Assembly: GCA_949358305.1 (NCBI GenBank)
Contig: OX442314.1
Location: forward strand, 2,669,087 to 2,733,086
Length of the DNA stretch: 64,000 bases
Direction: 5' to 3'
From: Strigamia acuminata
Taxonomy: Eukaryota; Arthropoda; Chilopoda; Geophilomorpha; Linotaeniidae
Below are positions 1 to 10,211 of this stretch, piece by piece. The translations under genes were made by a program, and so were the position numbers. Below the pieces are notes generated by a model. The model did no database searches. It was not told the origin of the DNA and was given only the letters and a program-made list of their open reading frames with translations. Position 1 is the first letter of the stretch; every line of letters starts with the position of its first letter.

Positions 1-174
1 AAATCTGAAGTATTAAATTGCTAGTAAAAAGTTTGTAATAAAATTTAGTGTGAATAATGATTTTTTGGATTAAAAAGTAATCACAACAGATTGTTTGGAT
101 AATTGAATTATTCGGTAGAAAATTGTTAATTTCACGTTTTCGGCTGCGTAGGTTTTTTTTCTGAGTGTTTTGGT

Positions 175-940
175 TGTGGTGACCCAGTTGGATAAGTGTC
201 CCCCCAGGGCGGATACTTGTCCTATGAGTCACTATGATTAAAGAGTCGTTCCCCCCCGAGTTGGCTCCACCTCCCCATGGCAGGTGTGTGCCCCGAGGGG
301 GAGGAAGCGGCTGGTGGTCAGCCCCCATTGGTTGATCGCCGGCCCTTCACCCCACTGCATAAAAGGCTGTGTTTCCCGCCTAAAGTCAGAACTTACACAA
401 ACGACACCAAGAACACAGCAACTACCTCACCGTCAGGCCAACTTCAACTACAAGTTAGGATTGATCGAGGATCGCTGAGTAAAGTGCAAACTGTAACTCT
501 CACGAAGTCACTTGCGAGCTATTCCTGCGAAAGCACGAGAATAGCCCTTGTGAAATCACCCAGAATAATCGCCCAGACGATTATTCGCCGAAGTAAGTGT
601 CCGAGTGCTTTGTAGGGAACCCCAAAGTTCCTAGACGAGGCCTCTGCGACGCTAAACAAACCCTAGACAACAGGCACGGATAGAAGACTCGAAAGAGCAT
701 TCCACCGCGTCCGTGAAGACGAATCCGTGACGAATTAACGACAACTCGAGACGCCGCCTTTGTTCCGCCGACCACGCGGAATCGACGACGCCATCTTGAG
801 AAATCCTTTGTTCGACGCTGACCACGTCGACTCTAGAATTATTACTGAGTGTATTTTAAAGGCATAAAGCCTGGTGAATAAATTACCTGTTTATTTACAT
901 ACATTTGGTATTCATTTGGGTATTTACATAATTGATCACA
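175..940. repeat. possible solo LTR (uncertain)
   Basis: The block is GC-richer than its surroundings. It begins TGTGGTGACC and ends TTGATCACA, has a TATA-like CATAAAAGG at about 358-366 and an AATAAA signal at 877-882, which is the usual order of promoter and polyadenylation signal in an LTR. I found no target-site duplication and no second copy in the window, so the limits are approximate. It could instead be a promoter region or another repeat. Overlapping open frames at 277-615 show no domain I recognise. Confidence 0.3.
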
Positions 941-2030
941 GGTAAAGTATTACACGTTAGCGCTATTTAAACCTATACCAAGTAGGACGCGACATGGTTA
1001 TGAAATTTTAATCAAAATGTTGAAGCCTGGATGAGAAAACCATTAAAGAAGTTGAAAAATATAATTTGAATGGCTTCGCTATTCAATCAAGTTACTGGAA
1101 GTGGAGTACATTCCATTCCATGTCTAACAAATTCAATTATTGGTCTTTTTAAAATGCCAAAGTTATTTTATTTTTTAAATTTTGTTCATGTTGTGTAATT
1201 TTTGTTGTTGTTGACAGTTAAATAAGAAGAAAACTGTATTTTGGAATGCATGTTTATGACAACACAAACAGCTTTATTTCTGTAATCAGAAGACAACACA
1301 GTACAAAATATAGAGATTATTGTATTTTATATTAATAATAATATATCATTATTGTTATTTTAAAAAGTAAATAATTCCTATTTCCATTTTTTGGTTTGTG
1401 GTTTTTTTTTTTTTTTGCTGCATTTTATTCTTATTTTCTATTCTTTAATTATTTATTTATTTTAAAAATCAAAAACCTATTTGAAATTAGTCCAACTAAA
1501 TTTGAATATAAAATATAAATAAAACAATAAAAAAACAATCAATTTAAATTCGATGGTTCAATATGGATACAATTTTTTCTTCTTCTAATTCGACAAACAA
1601 AATAAATTTTACAATTTCAGAAATAAAAAAAAATTAAAAAAAAAATATTATTTTTCTATTTTTATGAAATCAGTTTGCTTACATAAGTGTATGAGATACA
1701 GTATACATTTTTTCAATGTTGTCCTCAAAGATCTATTAGGTATGTCATTTCTTACCTGTTTGAAGACTAACACAAAACGGATAATAGCAGATTTTAATGT
1801 AGCTAAAGACATAATGGTAATTACTACATTGGGTTTTTTTTATGCCAGGTCATTTTTAAAAAAAATCATGTCTTTTTTTAGGGTTAAATTTGTATTTATT
1901 AATTTTAATTTAATTTTATAATTTTTTTTTTTTACGTTCAAGTTGGTTGAAGAGGAGGTTATACTGGTTAGTTAGATGTCAAAGCCCCGATAAAGAGATT
2001 GATAAATTGGTTTAGGGCTTTAGTTTAGGG
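941..2030. other. AT-rich non-coding stretch
   Basis: The sequence is A/T-rich with long homopolymer runs. An open frame at 1664-1921 is low-complexity and shows no protein-like composition. I see no gene here. Confidence 0.5.
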
Positions 2031-2194
2031 CTACTGTGATTGCCTTGTCGCTTCATTATTTACCCCATTGCTGGAATAGGCCCATACGTTCGCAACGACA
2101 GTTTGTGCCCCAAAAGTTGCACCGGCAAGAGGAACTGTAGCAGCAGTCATTCGGTCGGTGGTCGCAGGAAGCTCCTCGTTTAACACAGGACCGC
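2031..2194 (-). CDS. candidate 3'-terminal coding exon of an unidentified gene
   Basis: On the minus strand a pyrimidine-rich acceptor ending TTTCTTTCTAG is followed at 2194 by an open frame of about 53 codons ending in a stop at 2031-2033. The frame has balanced, non-repetitive amino-acid composition inside AT-rich DNA, which is why I call it an exon. Two bases of a split codon precede the first full codon. The rest of the gene would lie upstream on the minus strand (higher coordinates), but I found no convincing partner before the Polinton, so it may be a pseudogene fragment or a gene interrupted by the insertion. I do not recognise the protein. Confidence 0.3.
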
Positions 2195-2805
2195 CTAGAA
2201 AGAAAGTGATTCAAGTGGATGTATGAGTATTTTATTATTGAAATGTGATTTTGAGATCAGTTTTTGTTGATAAAAGACGGATAAATCAGATTGCTTGCAT
2301 ATTGAAGCCTAACTTCTATATTTTATATACTCCATATATATTTTTTTATTTGATGGAAAATAATAGCTGAATTCAAAGTTTATATAAACAGAATGGACAC
2401 CAAAAACTGCCAAAAACCATCACCAAAAAATTGGTAACACAAAAACAGCGCTGGAGTTGTTTTTGAAATGGTTTATGTCGGGTTTTAGTTTTTACAACCA
2501 AATTCAAAATGGCTGCCACGAAAGTTAAATCGAGGGGTCGAACTTCTTTCAGGCGATGCATCCGCCTTCGAAAATGTGAGTGATGGCCAAATTGTGCTCA
2601 AACAAGTGAGCCACAATTCGTTGGTTGATTGAAATGATGGGATTTTCAATCTCCATTTACTTGCAAGTCCGAGAATGCACTTTAAACGGGCTCAAAAACG
2701 AACACATTCACAGTTAGGCAAGTTTTTGCCTTCTGTAAAAACAGCAAATAGAAACAGAAACTCTGCATGCACCTAATTTTTTTAAAAAAAATTTTAGTAA
2801 TGAGT
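2195..2805. other. non-coding stretch, no gene seen
   Basis: No supported gene. A short ATG frame from about 2508 in a good initiation context runs 22-23 codons to a GTGAGT donor-like site and could be a first exon, but nothing else supports it. Confidence 0.4.
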
Positions 2806-2908
2806 TAGTGTTGTAGTAAAATATGAGATCTATGAATACGCATTTAAGATGCAATTCTTCATTTCTACCTCAAGGAGGGATTTAAAGGGATGAAGGAGGA
2901 AATGGCCC
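2806..2908 (+). pseudogene. inverted partial copy of the 3' exon at 19.9 kb
   Basis: About 100 bases are nearly identical, in opposite orientation, to 19930-20032, which is the 3' end of the two-exon gene on the minus strand there. The reading frame and the stop codon are shared and I see one mismatch (C for G) inside the coding part. Similarity stops abruptly on both sides. It is probably a duplicated gene fragment. The two copies bracket the Polinton, but they do not look like its terminal repeats because one copy sits inside an apparently intact exon. Confidence 0.6.
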
Positions 2909-3105
2909 GATGGTATGAAGATGGATGAATGAAAAACAAAGAAAGAAAAGACTCAGATGGATTTCAGGAGCATAAAAAAATGATGCTTACCCTTCAATTT
3001 TTAAATAAATAAATAAATAAATTATATTAATTTATTTAATTTATAAATAAATAAATAACTAATAAATTATATTAATTTAATTAATTAAAATAAATAACTA
3101 CAAGT

Positions 3106-3361
3106 AATTCAATTCATTTACAAGTAATTCATTTATTTGTAAATATTTAATAAAAAATCTTAAATGTGTAATTCAATTAATTTACAAGTAATTCATTTAT
3201 TTGTAAATATTTAATAGAAAATGCTAAATGTGTAATTCAATTAATTTACAAGTAATTCATTTATTTGTAAATATTTAATAGAAAATGCTAAATGTGTAAT
3301 TCAATTAATTTACAAGTAATTCATTTATTTGTAAATATTTAATAGAAAATGCTAAATGTGT
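3106..3361. repeat. four tandem copies of a 64-bp AT-rich unit
   Basis: Units start at 3106, 3170, 3234 and 3298, each 64 bp and ending in ...AAATGTGT. Units 2-4 appear identical and unit 1 differs at a few bases. The array lies about 100 bp upstream of the polymerase promoter, so it may be a Polinton sub-terminal repeat, but no matching array was found at the right end. Confidence 0.8.
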
Positions 3362-3462
3362 AATTCAATTCATTAATTAATTAATTAATAAATAAAAAAA
3401 TTCCTAAAAGTATGTTTCATTCTTAATCAATTTTCCTTTTTTTTTAAAATTTATTTTTCTTT

Positions 3463-3474
3463 TATATAAAAAAG
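3463..3474 (+). promoter_or_regulatory. putative TATA promoter of the Polinton polymerase
   Basis: TATATAAAAAAG lies 32-43 bases before the polymerase ATG at 3506. The identical 12-mer occurs at 16664-16675 before another Polinton ORF. Confidence 0.45.
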
Positions 3475-3505
3475 AATAATGATTTAGATTCATTCTGTGC
3501 TCAGA

Positions 3506-6500
3506 ATGAATAGATACAAATTCAGAAAATGTGTCGAGTTTTTAAAAGGAAAAAGAAAAAGGGGCGATTTATCTAGGGCTTTCAAGTTTAATGTCGGTTT
3601 GGATCAACTTTTGAAGAAATGCGGCGAATATAAAGATTTTGAGAAGATTATCTCAGTTCCGTATTATCTTCATAAAGGTATCTTTAATGGACAATCGCGC
3701 GAGTACATGGTCAATTTCGATGAAAGGATTTGTGAAATAGAAGATGTGATTAAAGATGCCGCTCCAAATATCCGTGCTTTGGTGGCGGAAGTTGCAGCCG
3801 ACATGAATTCGTGCAAAGTGAGTGTTATGATGCAATTGAGATATCGGCATTCCGTGAAATTGTCGCCAGCTCTTTTTTGGTACCGGGCCGGGCCGTTCGT
3901 GATGTTAACGGATGATGTTGATCCAATTTTGGATTTGGCTGCGAGGCAACTGGCCGAAGAAAGTGCTGAATATGTAGAAACTCACGACTACTTCTGTTTA
4001 GTATGTGTAGAGGCTCTTAAAATTGATTTTGATATTTTAAAACAGAAAGGTGAATGGGGCAAAGATGCCATCTTCTTTCCATTGGGTTCGAATATTGATT
4101 TATCGGCCGTCATTCGCAATAAGAAAGCGGTTTTGACTTTTAAAATGGATTTGCGAAAGTCTTTTGTTTGGGCCATTCTTGCATCTTTACATCCGGTAGC
4201 TATTAATGCCGAACGCATATCTAATTACTTGAAGTATGAGCACGAATTGAACTTGCAAGGCTTAGAATTTCCGCTGCCTTACAGAAACCTAGAAAAATTC
4301 CAGTCGCAGAATCCCGATATCGAAGTAACTATTTATTATTGCAATGGCGATCGCGTGGAAAGATACGTTACCGTTCACAGAAACAGGAAACATCACGTAG
4401 ATCTATTCTTCTACGGAAAGAATAGCTACGGACTTGTGAGGGATCCAAAACGGTTGCTGGGTTATTTTCCGTGTCACTACTGCGATAACCAATTCAAGAG
4501 CTGCGTGGGAAGAGACAAACATGCGTCGATATTCCACTCCGTTCCCGAAAAATCGTCGTATCAGGAACTGGACGAATGTCTGCAGAAAAAAAAGGCCGTT
4601 GTAAATGTCCAGAACTCGGATCAAAAAAGTTTTTTATGGTCTGTATTAGCTGCCTTGTATCCAGCCCCCGTTCATGTTTGCAGAGCGGATTATTACGAAC
4701 AGTTTATGAATAAACTCAATCTCGAAGGGCTAGTTTTTCCCGTGGGGCCGAAAGAAGTGCTTACGTTCGAAAGACAGAATGTAAGTTTGAACATTAATGT
4801 ATTCGAGTTGCTGCCCAAGTCCCGCATTGTTCCGATTAAAGTAGATATTCTGACGAACCGCCTTATCACTATTAACCTACTGAAGAAACAAAATCATTAC
4901 ATGTGGATCAGGGATTTCTCGCGACTCTTGAGCGCCGGCAATAAACATAAGCGGTATTATTGCATGAACTGTATGAACGGGTTTTCCAGTGCCATAGTGC
5001 TCGTTAGGCATAAACGATACTGCGGGAAATATAAAGCCTGCAGCACTAAATGTCCCGACGAAGGAGCTATCTGTACGTTCAAAAGTGAGAAAAAAAAATA
5101 TCCTTTACCGTACGTTTGTTACGCCGATTTCGAGGCATTCTTAGTACCTGATGCGGAGAGCGAACCCACTTTACATTCGATCATCATTAATTCTCACGAG
5201 CCGTGCGGTTATTCGTTTAAAGTAGTGTGCACTGAGAACGAAGCTTATTCCAGACCGTTACAGCTGTATAGAGGTCCGGATGCCGTCGATCATTTTTTGC
5301 AATCGTTGCGTGCGGAAATTAAAGCCGTGGTTCAGCAATTTTCCGAATTGGAACATAAACAATTCAATTCCAAAACGATGACTTCGCTTCAATGGATCGC
5401 TTATAGAAATGCAACAACGTGTTACTTATGCGGTGATGAATTCTTGGAAGAATTAAAAGGCTTGACAAAAGTCTTGGATCATAACCATTTCACCGGGAAG
5501 TTTCGTGGGGCCGCACACGCTAATTGTAACCTCAACTACCATTGGCGGAAATCTGTGCCTATAATTTTCCATAATGGAAAAAAGTATGATTTTCATCTAA
5601 TATTGCCGCATTTGACCGTCGCGTCAGAAAAAGTGACGATGATCGCCGAAAACTCGGAATTATACAAATCGTTCACGTTGAAAATCAAGACCGGTGATGA
5701 TCCAAAACAGGTCGTAACGTTAAAATTCATGGATAGTTTCCAATTTCTCGCGAGCAGTTTATCCAATTTGGCAAAAAATCTAGAGAAGTCGCAGTTCGCT
5801 GTCTTTCGAAGCGAGTTTAAAGGCGAGGAAATTGATCTTCTGTTGAGGAAAGGAGTGTACCCTTACAGATATATGACCGGTTGGTCAAAATTTCAAGAAG
5901 ATAAACTTCCGCCGAAAGAAGAATTTGAGAACATAACCGACGACGAATACCAATATGCCCAGTTAGTTTGGAAAACGTTCGGAATTAAAAACATGGGCGA
6001 ATATCACGATTTGTATCTGAAGACCGACACTCTGTTGTTGGCGGATATATTCGAACAGTTCAGAAAAATGTGTTTAAATCATTACAAGCTAGACCCCTGT
6101 CATTACATCACGTTTCCAAGTCTTTCTTGGGACGCTGCGCTGCTCATCACCGAAGTTAAATTGGAGCTTCTGTCTGATCCAGATATGTACATGTTTGTCG
6201 AACAAGGAATAAGAGGCGGTGTTGCCACTATCAGTCAACGCTACGCCAAAGCCAATAATCCTCTTCTGGCATCGGGATACGATTGCGAGAAACCAGAGAG
6301 TTACATCGTCTATTTGGATGCGAATTCCATGTATTCCTGGGCAATGAGCAAACCGCTACCAGTTGGCAAGTTTGCCTTCGACGATAATGTAGCCGAATGG
6401 TCACAAGAACGGATTTTAAAAATGGGAGAGAACGATACGATGGGATGCATCTTGGAAGTGGATTTGGGATATCCGCAAGAACTGCATTCGTCCCACAATT

Positions 6501-7522
6501 GTTTGCCTTTGGCTCCGGAAATGATACGTTCTGGGGATGACACTTCTCCCAGATTAATCCCGCATTTGCAAGCTCGTTGTAATTACATTCTGCATTACAG
6601 AGCTCTGCAATTGTACTTGTCCCTGGGCATGACGTTGATGAAAATAAAAAGAGTGCTGACGTTTGAGCAAAAACCGTGGCTGGCCAAGTATATCAAATTG
6701 AATATTGAGAAACGGAAGTCAGCTACCAGTGATTTTGAGCAGGAATTGGCGAAATTAGCTAACAATTCGGTCTTTGGAAAAACCTTGCAGGACGTGAGGA
6801 AATATAGACAATTTTATCTGGTAAACAATGCAAAAGACTTGAATACTCACGTCAACCACGTCGGTTTCAAAGGAAAAAAAAAATTAAACAAAAAACTGGT
6901 GTTGGTTGAACGGCGAAAGCTGGAATTGACGTTAGACAAACCTATTTACAGCGGTTTAACTATCCTGGACTTGTCTAAATGCTTGCTCTACGACTTTCAT
7001 TACAACGTCATGAAAAAAAAATTCTCAGACAAGCTGAGATTGCTGATGACAGATACGGATAGTTTGATGTACGAAATAGAAGCTCCGTCAGTCTACTCGT
7101 TCTTCAGAGAAGAAATACCACAAGTGATGGATCTGTCTAATTACCACCCACCCGATGGCAGAAACAGGCGTGTCATAGGATGCTTCAAAGACGAGACTGC
7201 CGGCGAGCCGATAGAAGAGTTTGTAGGGCTAAGAGCCAAATGTTACGCTTATAACGTGAACGGGAAAACGAACATGCGATGTAAAGGCATAAAGAAGGCT
7301 GTCGTGGAGCAAGAGCTGGACTTGGAGGCGTACAAGAAGATATTGTTCGGTGAACGGGAGGCCCACAGATTGAAATTTGAAACGATCAAATCAAAACTGC
7401 ACGATCTCACAACGGTCAAGGTGGACAAATTGGCATTGTCGGCGAAAGACAAGAAACGAGTGATATTAGATGATTGTATTCATACTTTGGCTTATGGATA
7501 CGTAAGCTTGGCGGAGGATTAA
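3506..7522 (+). CDS. polB: protein-primed family B DNA polymerase of the Polinton
   Basis: The 1,338-aa protein should replicate the element by protein priming. Exonuclease motifs are visible in order: ExoI CYADFEAFL (about residue 540), ExoII HNGKKYDFH (about 690) and ExoIII EYHDLYLKTDTLLLADIF (about 832-850). Polymerase motif A is YLDANSMYSWAM (about 936), motif B LANNSVFGKT (about 1083) and motif C MTDTDSLMYE (about 1182). Two C2H2/CCHC-like zinc modules lie at about 321-345 and 484-507. A CxxC...DHNHFTGKFRGAAH...CN module at about 638-675, resembling endonuclease VII-type HNH folds and common in Polinton polymerases, sits between ExoI and ExoII. The start is the first ATG; a longer frame opens with GTG at 3497. 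Length is typical and catalytic motifs look intact. It converges on the fibre-like gene with a 16-base gap. Confidence 0.97.
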   Translation: MNRYKFRKCVEFLKGKRKRGDLSRAFKFNVGLDQLLKKCGEYKDFEKIISVPYYLHKGIFNGQSREYMVNFDERICEIEDVIKDAAPNIRALVAEVAADMNSCKVSVMMQLRYRHSVKLSPALFWYRAGPFVMLTDDVDPILDLAARQLAEESAEYVETHDYFCLVCVEALKIDFDILKQKGEWGKDAIFFPLGSNIDLSAVIRNKKAVLTFKMDLRKSFVWAILASLHPVAINAERISNYLKYEHELNLQGLEFPLPYRNLEKFQSQNPDIEVTIYYCNGDRVERYVTVHRNRKHHVDLFFYGKNSYGLVRDPKRLLGYFPCHYCDNQFKSCVGRDKHASIFHSVPEKSSYQELDECLQKKKAVVNVQNSDQKSFLWSVLAALYPAPVHVCRADYYEQFMNKLNLEGLVFPVGPKEVLTFERQNVSLNINVFELLPKSRIVPIKVDILTNRLITINLLKKQNHYMWIRDFSRLLSAGNKHKRYYCMNCMNGFSSAIVLVRHKRYCGKYKACSTKCPDEGAICTFKSEKKKYPLPYVCYADFEAFLVPDAESEPTLHSIIINSHEPCGYSFKVVCTENEAYSRPLQLYRGPDAVDHFLQSLRAEIKAVVQQFSELEHKQFNSKTMTSLQWIAYRNATTCYLCGDEFLEELKGLTKVLDHNHFTGKFRGAAHANCNLNYHWRKSVPIIFHNGKKYDFHLILPHLTVASEKVTMIAENSELYKSFTLKIKTGDDPKQVVTLKFMDSFQFLASSLSNLAKNLEKSQFAVFRSEFKGEEIDLLLRKGVYPYRYMTGWSKFQEDKLPPKEEFENITDDEYQYAQLVWKTFGIKNMGEYHDLYLKTDTLLLADIFEQFRKMCLNHYKLDPCHYITFPSLSWDAALLITEVKLELLSDPDMYMFVEQGIRGGVATISQRYAKANNPLLASGYDCEKPESYIVYLDANSMYSWAMSKPLPVGKFAFDDNVAEWSQERILKMGENDTMGCILEVDLGYPQELHSSHNCLPLAPEMIRSGDDTSPRLIPHLQARCNYILHYRALQLYLSLGMTLMKIKRVLTFEQKPWLAKYIKLNIEKRKSATSDFEQELAKLANNSVFGKTLQDVRKYRQFYLVNNAKDLNTHVNHVGFKGKKKLNKKLVLVERRKLELTLDKPIYSGLTILDLSKCLLYDFHYNVMKKKFSDKLRLLMTDTDSLMYEIEAPSVYSFFREEIPQVMDLSNYHPPDGRNRRVIGCFKDETAGEPIEEFVGLRAKCYAYNVNGKTNMRCKGIKKAVVEQELDLEAYKKILFGEREAHRLKFETIKSKLHDLTTVKVDKLALSAKDKKRVILDDCIHTLAYGYVSLAED

Positions 7523-7538
7523 TATGACGATGGTTAGT

Positions 7539-9179
7539 TTAATCGTCCCATTTACTACGATCGAATCTGCAATACACGAGGGCGTAAACTTTTATTTCCG
7601 GACTCCAATCGGTGACAGTAGATATTCTAATGTGATCGTTATCATCAAAATCTACTTTTTTCTCTAAATTGTACGTTCTAAAACATACCGGCATTTTACG
7701 TGGTGTTTTTGTAACATCTGTACGTGGAATATGGAACGTTCGACCATGCCCGTTAATAGACAAGATAAACTCAAACTCGTTAGGTATTACTGTGTATTCT
7801 GCTGTAGTAGCATACATGAATAAACTGATTCGCGTTATATGCCCGTAATGAGGAGTATAAAACTTCCCATTATGTGCAAATAATTTCCATTCTTCGGACA
7901 CCTTCAAAAACCAATCGGTCCGTTGCGAATGTAGGAACCCTAGCACTAAATCGGCCTGTTCTTCTACTTCGGGAATATTTAGATTTGATATTTTGTCTTC
8001 TAATTCCGTCAATTTCTTATTAACTTCTATTTTGTTCGCTTCGATGTTAGAATTTAACGTGGCTTCTACCGTATCGACAGTGCCGGCCAAAGCAGCGGGA
8101 GCAAAACTTGATTCGTCAACGCTCGGAATTGCGCTAATTTTTGATATTTCTTCTTGAACGGATGTCAAAATGGACAACATGTTTTCCTGCAACGTTATTA
8201 TTTGTTCGTTGGCTAATTTGATTTTATCGGTAACCTCGTTGACGCTCGTTTGCATTTTATCTGACTTTACGGAATTTTCGTCTACGTACTCGTTTAATTT
8301 AAGTTTAGTCTCGTCCAGATCTTTTTGAATGGCAGTACTGACTGTGTCTAGCTCCGCTTTCGCCGCTTCAATTTTGGTTTTTAAGTCTTCCGTACTTTCG
8401 CTACTAACACCAAATTTTGCGGGTAAAGCTTTGATTTTGGTTTCCAAGGCTTTAACCTCATTTTCCACACTTTTTTCTAACTTTTTTATATCATCCTGTG
8501 CTTGTTTTATCTTGTCATTTGATGCCTCGATGTTGGTTCTGATTTTGTCCACGTCTAAGTTCTGGATTTTGGTTTCTACTTCATCCAATGCTTCGTTTAT
8601 TTTTGTATCATAATCGGTTTTATTCTGGATTAAGCTATTAGTCAACGTCTCCAACCCAGTCTTTAAATCTTCGATCGCAGATTCCAACTCGGATTTAACG
8701 TCATTTATCAAGTCTTTGATTTTGATTTCTAATGCGCTTATTTGTTTTTCGTCAACTTCTACACCACCGGAAGCAGTCGCATTATCTACTAATATCTTAA
8801 TGTTCGCTTCTAATTCTTTAATTTTCTTAATCAAATCTTGTTCCAACGTTCCATATTTTATAGTAGCATAGGCAATATCATTTTTGAGTTTATCAATATC
8901 CTTCGTATCAATTCCTTCGCCTTGCCCCGTTAGCTTACTAGCTTGATCTTGTACGGTACGTTTTAATGCGTTCAAATCGTTAATTATAGAATCGCAAGCA
9001 GCTTTCAGGGCATTTTTAGTCTTTGTGATCTCGTCAAAAATTTTTTTTTCTAGATCGGATAATGCATCGTAACCAACGTGATCTGCGAGAACCTCATCTA
9101 CTTCTCGACGTTGACGTTTGCCCAATTTATGCACTGCGTTAAGACGATAATCGTCTCCTAGTTTATTTACGCTTACCAT
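7539..9179 (-). CDS. coiled-coil fibre/spike-like Polinton protein
   Basis: This 546-aa protein has about 40 N-terminal residues, then about 370 residues of heptad-patterned sequence rich in K, E, D, I and L, predicted by eye to be a long coiled coil. A C-terminal globular part of about 130 residues (from about 415) is rich in aromatic residues and beta-type sequence. A trimeric stalk with a distal head is the usual layout of viral fibres, and the gene sits at the end of the capsid block, so I infer a receptor-binding or surface fibre. That is inference from architecture; I recognise no family. A structural filament or tail-tip protein is possible. The ATG at 9179 is preceded by an A/T-rich leader. 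Confidence 0.75.
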   Translation of the reverse strand: MVSVNKLGDDYRLNAVHKLGKRQRREVDEVLADHVGYDALSDLEKKIFDEITKTKNALKAACDSIINDLNALKRTVQDQASKLTGQGEGIDTKDIDKLKNDIAYATIKYGTLEQDLIKKIKELEANIKILVDNATASGGVEVDEKQISALEIKIKDLINDVKSELESAIEDLKTGLETLTNSLIQNKTDYDTKINEALDEVETKIQNLDVDKIRTNIEASNDKIKQAQDDIKKLEKSVENEVKALETKIKALPAKFGVSSESTEDLKTKIEAAKAELDTVSTAIQKDLDETKLKLNEYVDENSVKSDKMQTSVNEVTDKIKLANEQIITLQENMLSILTSVQEEISKISAIPSVDESSFAPAALAGTVDTVEATLNSNIEANKIEVNKKLTELEDKISNLNIPEVEEQADLVLGFLHSQRTDWFLKVSEEWKLFAHNGKFYTPHYGHITRISLFMYATTAEYTVIPNEFEFILSINGHGRTFHIPRTDVTKTPRKMPVCFRTYNLEKKVDFDDNDHIRISTVTDWSPEIKVYALVYCRFDRSKWDD

Positions 9180-9213
9180 TTTTTTAATAGAAGGGAAAAA
9201 AACTATTTTTTAA

Positions 9214-9555
9214 TTATTTTTTTTCTTCTTTCCTCCATTTTTTTAAAACATATAAGCACAAATGGCCGCAAGTAATTTCGTCAAAATTTTGATACTGATT
9301 GTAATTGTATTTTATGTTGTCTCCCAGATAATCGTATAATTCCAACGGGGGTGGCAAGTCTCCGAAACTATCGAAGTACAGCTTCTTATTTCCAATTTTA
9401 CTGTATGCCACCCAATGACTTCCGCTTTCGTGGTGCGTGTTCAAATTAACAATTCCACATTCTTTCGATCGTGGTTTGACGGGTAAAGTATCTCTCGAAA
9501 ACACTCCTCTAAAAAATGAAATTTTCATTCGTCTGGCCAGTTCCTCCAACTGCAA
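9214..9555 (-). CDS. PRO: adenain-like cysteine protease (PRO1)
   Basis: Polinton/adenovirus maturation protease of the Ulp1-like clan. The expected catalytic landmarks are all present: GSHWVAYSK (His), YFDSFGDLPPP (acidic position) and TCGHLCLYVLKKW (Cys). It should cleave capsid precursors. The coordinates begin at a TTG; the family-like N-terminus (LEELARR) lies before the first ATG at 9528. The frame stays open upstream to a TAA at 9664-9666, overlapping the end of the next gene, but contains no ATG. An ATA triplet at 9571-9573 overlaps the TAA stop of the upstream gene, where an overlapping start would be expected. Either the start has been lost, or initiation is non-canonical, or the mRNA is spliced. 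Confidence 0.9.
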   Translation of the reverse strand: MQLEELARRMKISFFRGVFSRDTLPVKPRSKECGIVNLNTHHESGSHWVAYSKIGNKKLYFDSFGDLPPPLELYDYLGDNIKYNYNQYQNFDEITCGHLCLYVLKKWRKEEKK

Positions 9556-9569
9556 CGAATCTAGCGGTT

Positions 9570-10037
9570 TTATTTTTTTGTCACCAGTGAGCCGTAAGGT
9601 TTCAAGTAAAAACCTTTTCCAGACTTGCGTTTCCGCGATTTTTTTTTTGCGAATTGCATTCCTTTACCTTCTGAAACTGCATTATGACGTTTTGTCTCAT
9701 CGAGCATTCTCTTGTTGGTTTTTGCCTCATCGACAGCTTTGGCAATTCCTGCCGCACCGCCAGCGAGACCGCCTAAAGCCCCCAATAGTGGAAGTAATAA
9801 AGGGAAAAATCCGCCAGATTGTTTAATTTGATTCGAAGGTATACTCAAAGTCATGCCTTTCTTTTTAGAACCGGCTTTTTTGATCTTGTTTATTTGTCTA
9901 TCCGTAAGAGACAAGCCATGATTGCCGTTTAATTGTTCGTATTTCAATCTTAAATGCAAGGGTATCTTTTTTTTGACAGACTTGGATATTTTTCGTTGTT
10001 GATTCGGAGATAGATTCACTTTATGTATCTTATACAT
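9570..10037 (-). CDS. adenovirus pX/pVI-like virion core or membrane-active protein
   Basis: This 155-aa basic protein has Lys/Arg-rich ends and a central hydrophobic Gly/Ala/Leu segment at about residues 75-95 (LLLPLLGALGGLAGGAAG). Many Polintons and adintoviruses encode such a protein next to the protease, and it has been compared with adenovirus pX (DNA condensing) and pVI (membrane-lytic, protease cofactor). Which role applies here cannot be decided from sequence alone. The ATG at 10037 is clear, and the stop overlaps the protease frame. Confidence 0.75.
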   Translation of the reverse strand: MYKIHKVNLSPNQQRKISKSVKKKIPLHLRLKYEQLNGNHGLSLTDRQINKIKKAGSKKKGMTLSIPSNQIKQSGGFFPLLLPLLGALGGLAGGAAGIAKAVDEAKTNKRMLDETKRHNAVSEGKGMQFAKKKSRKRKSGKGFYLKPYGSLVTKK

Positions 10038-10044
10038 TTTTATT

Positions 10045-10205
10045 TCTTTTTTTATATACGTATATATTATTTTATATATATTTATTTATATATATTATAT
10101 ATTATATATTATATATATTATATATATATTATATATATATATATATTATATATATATTATATATTATATATATTTATATATATTTTATATACGTATATAT
10201 TATTT
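10045..10205. repeat. TA-rich microsatellite spacer
   Basis: Almost pure (TA)n with TATT interruptions lies between the pX-like gene and the major capsid gene. No gene is seen; it may include the promoter of the pX-like gene. Confidence 0.85.
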
Positions 10206-10211
10206 TAAAAT

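Noticed and set aside
277..615. 112-codon frame near the window start
   Set aside because: Overlaps other frames in an LTR-like block; no recognisable domain.
2508..2577. Short ATG frame with a GTGAGT donor as a first exon
   Set aside because: Only 22-23 codons and no downstream partner exon could be found.
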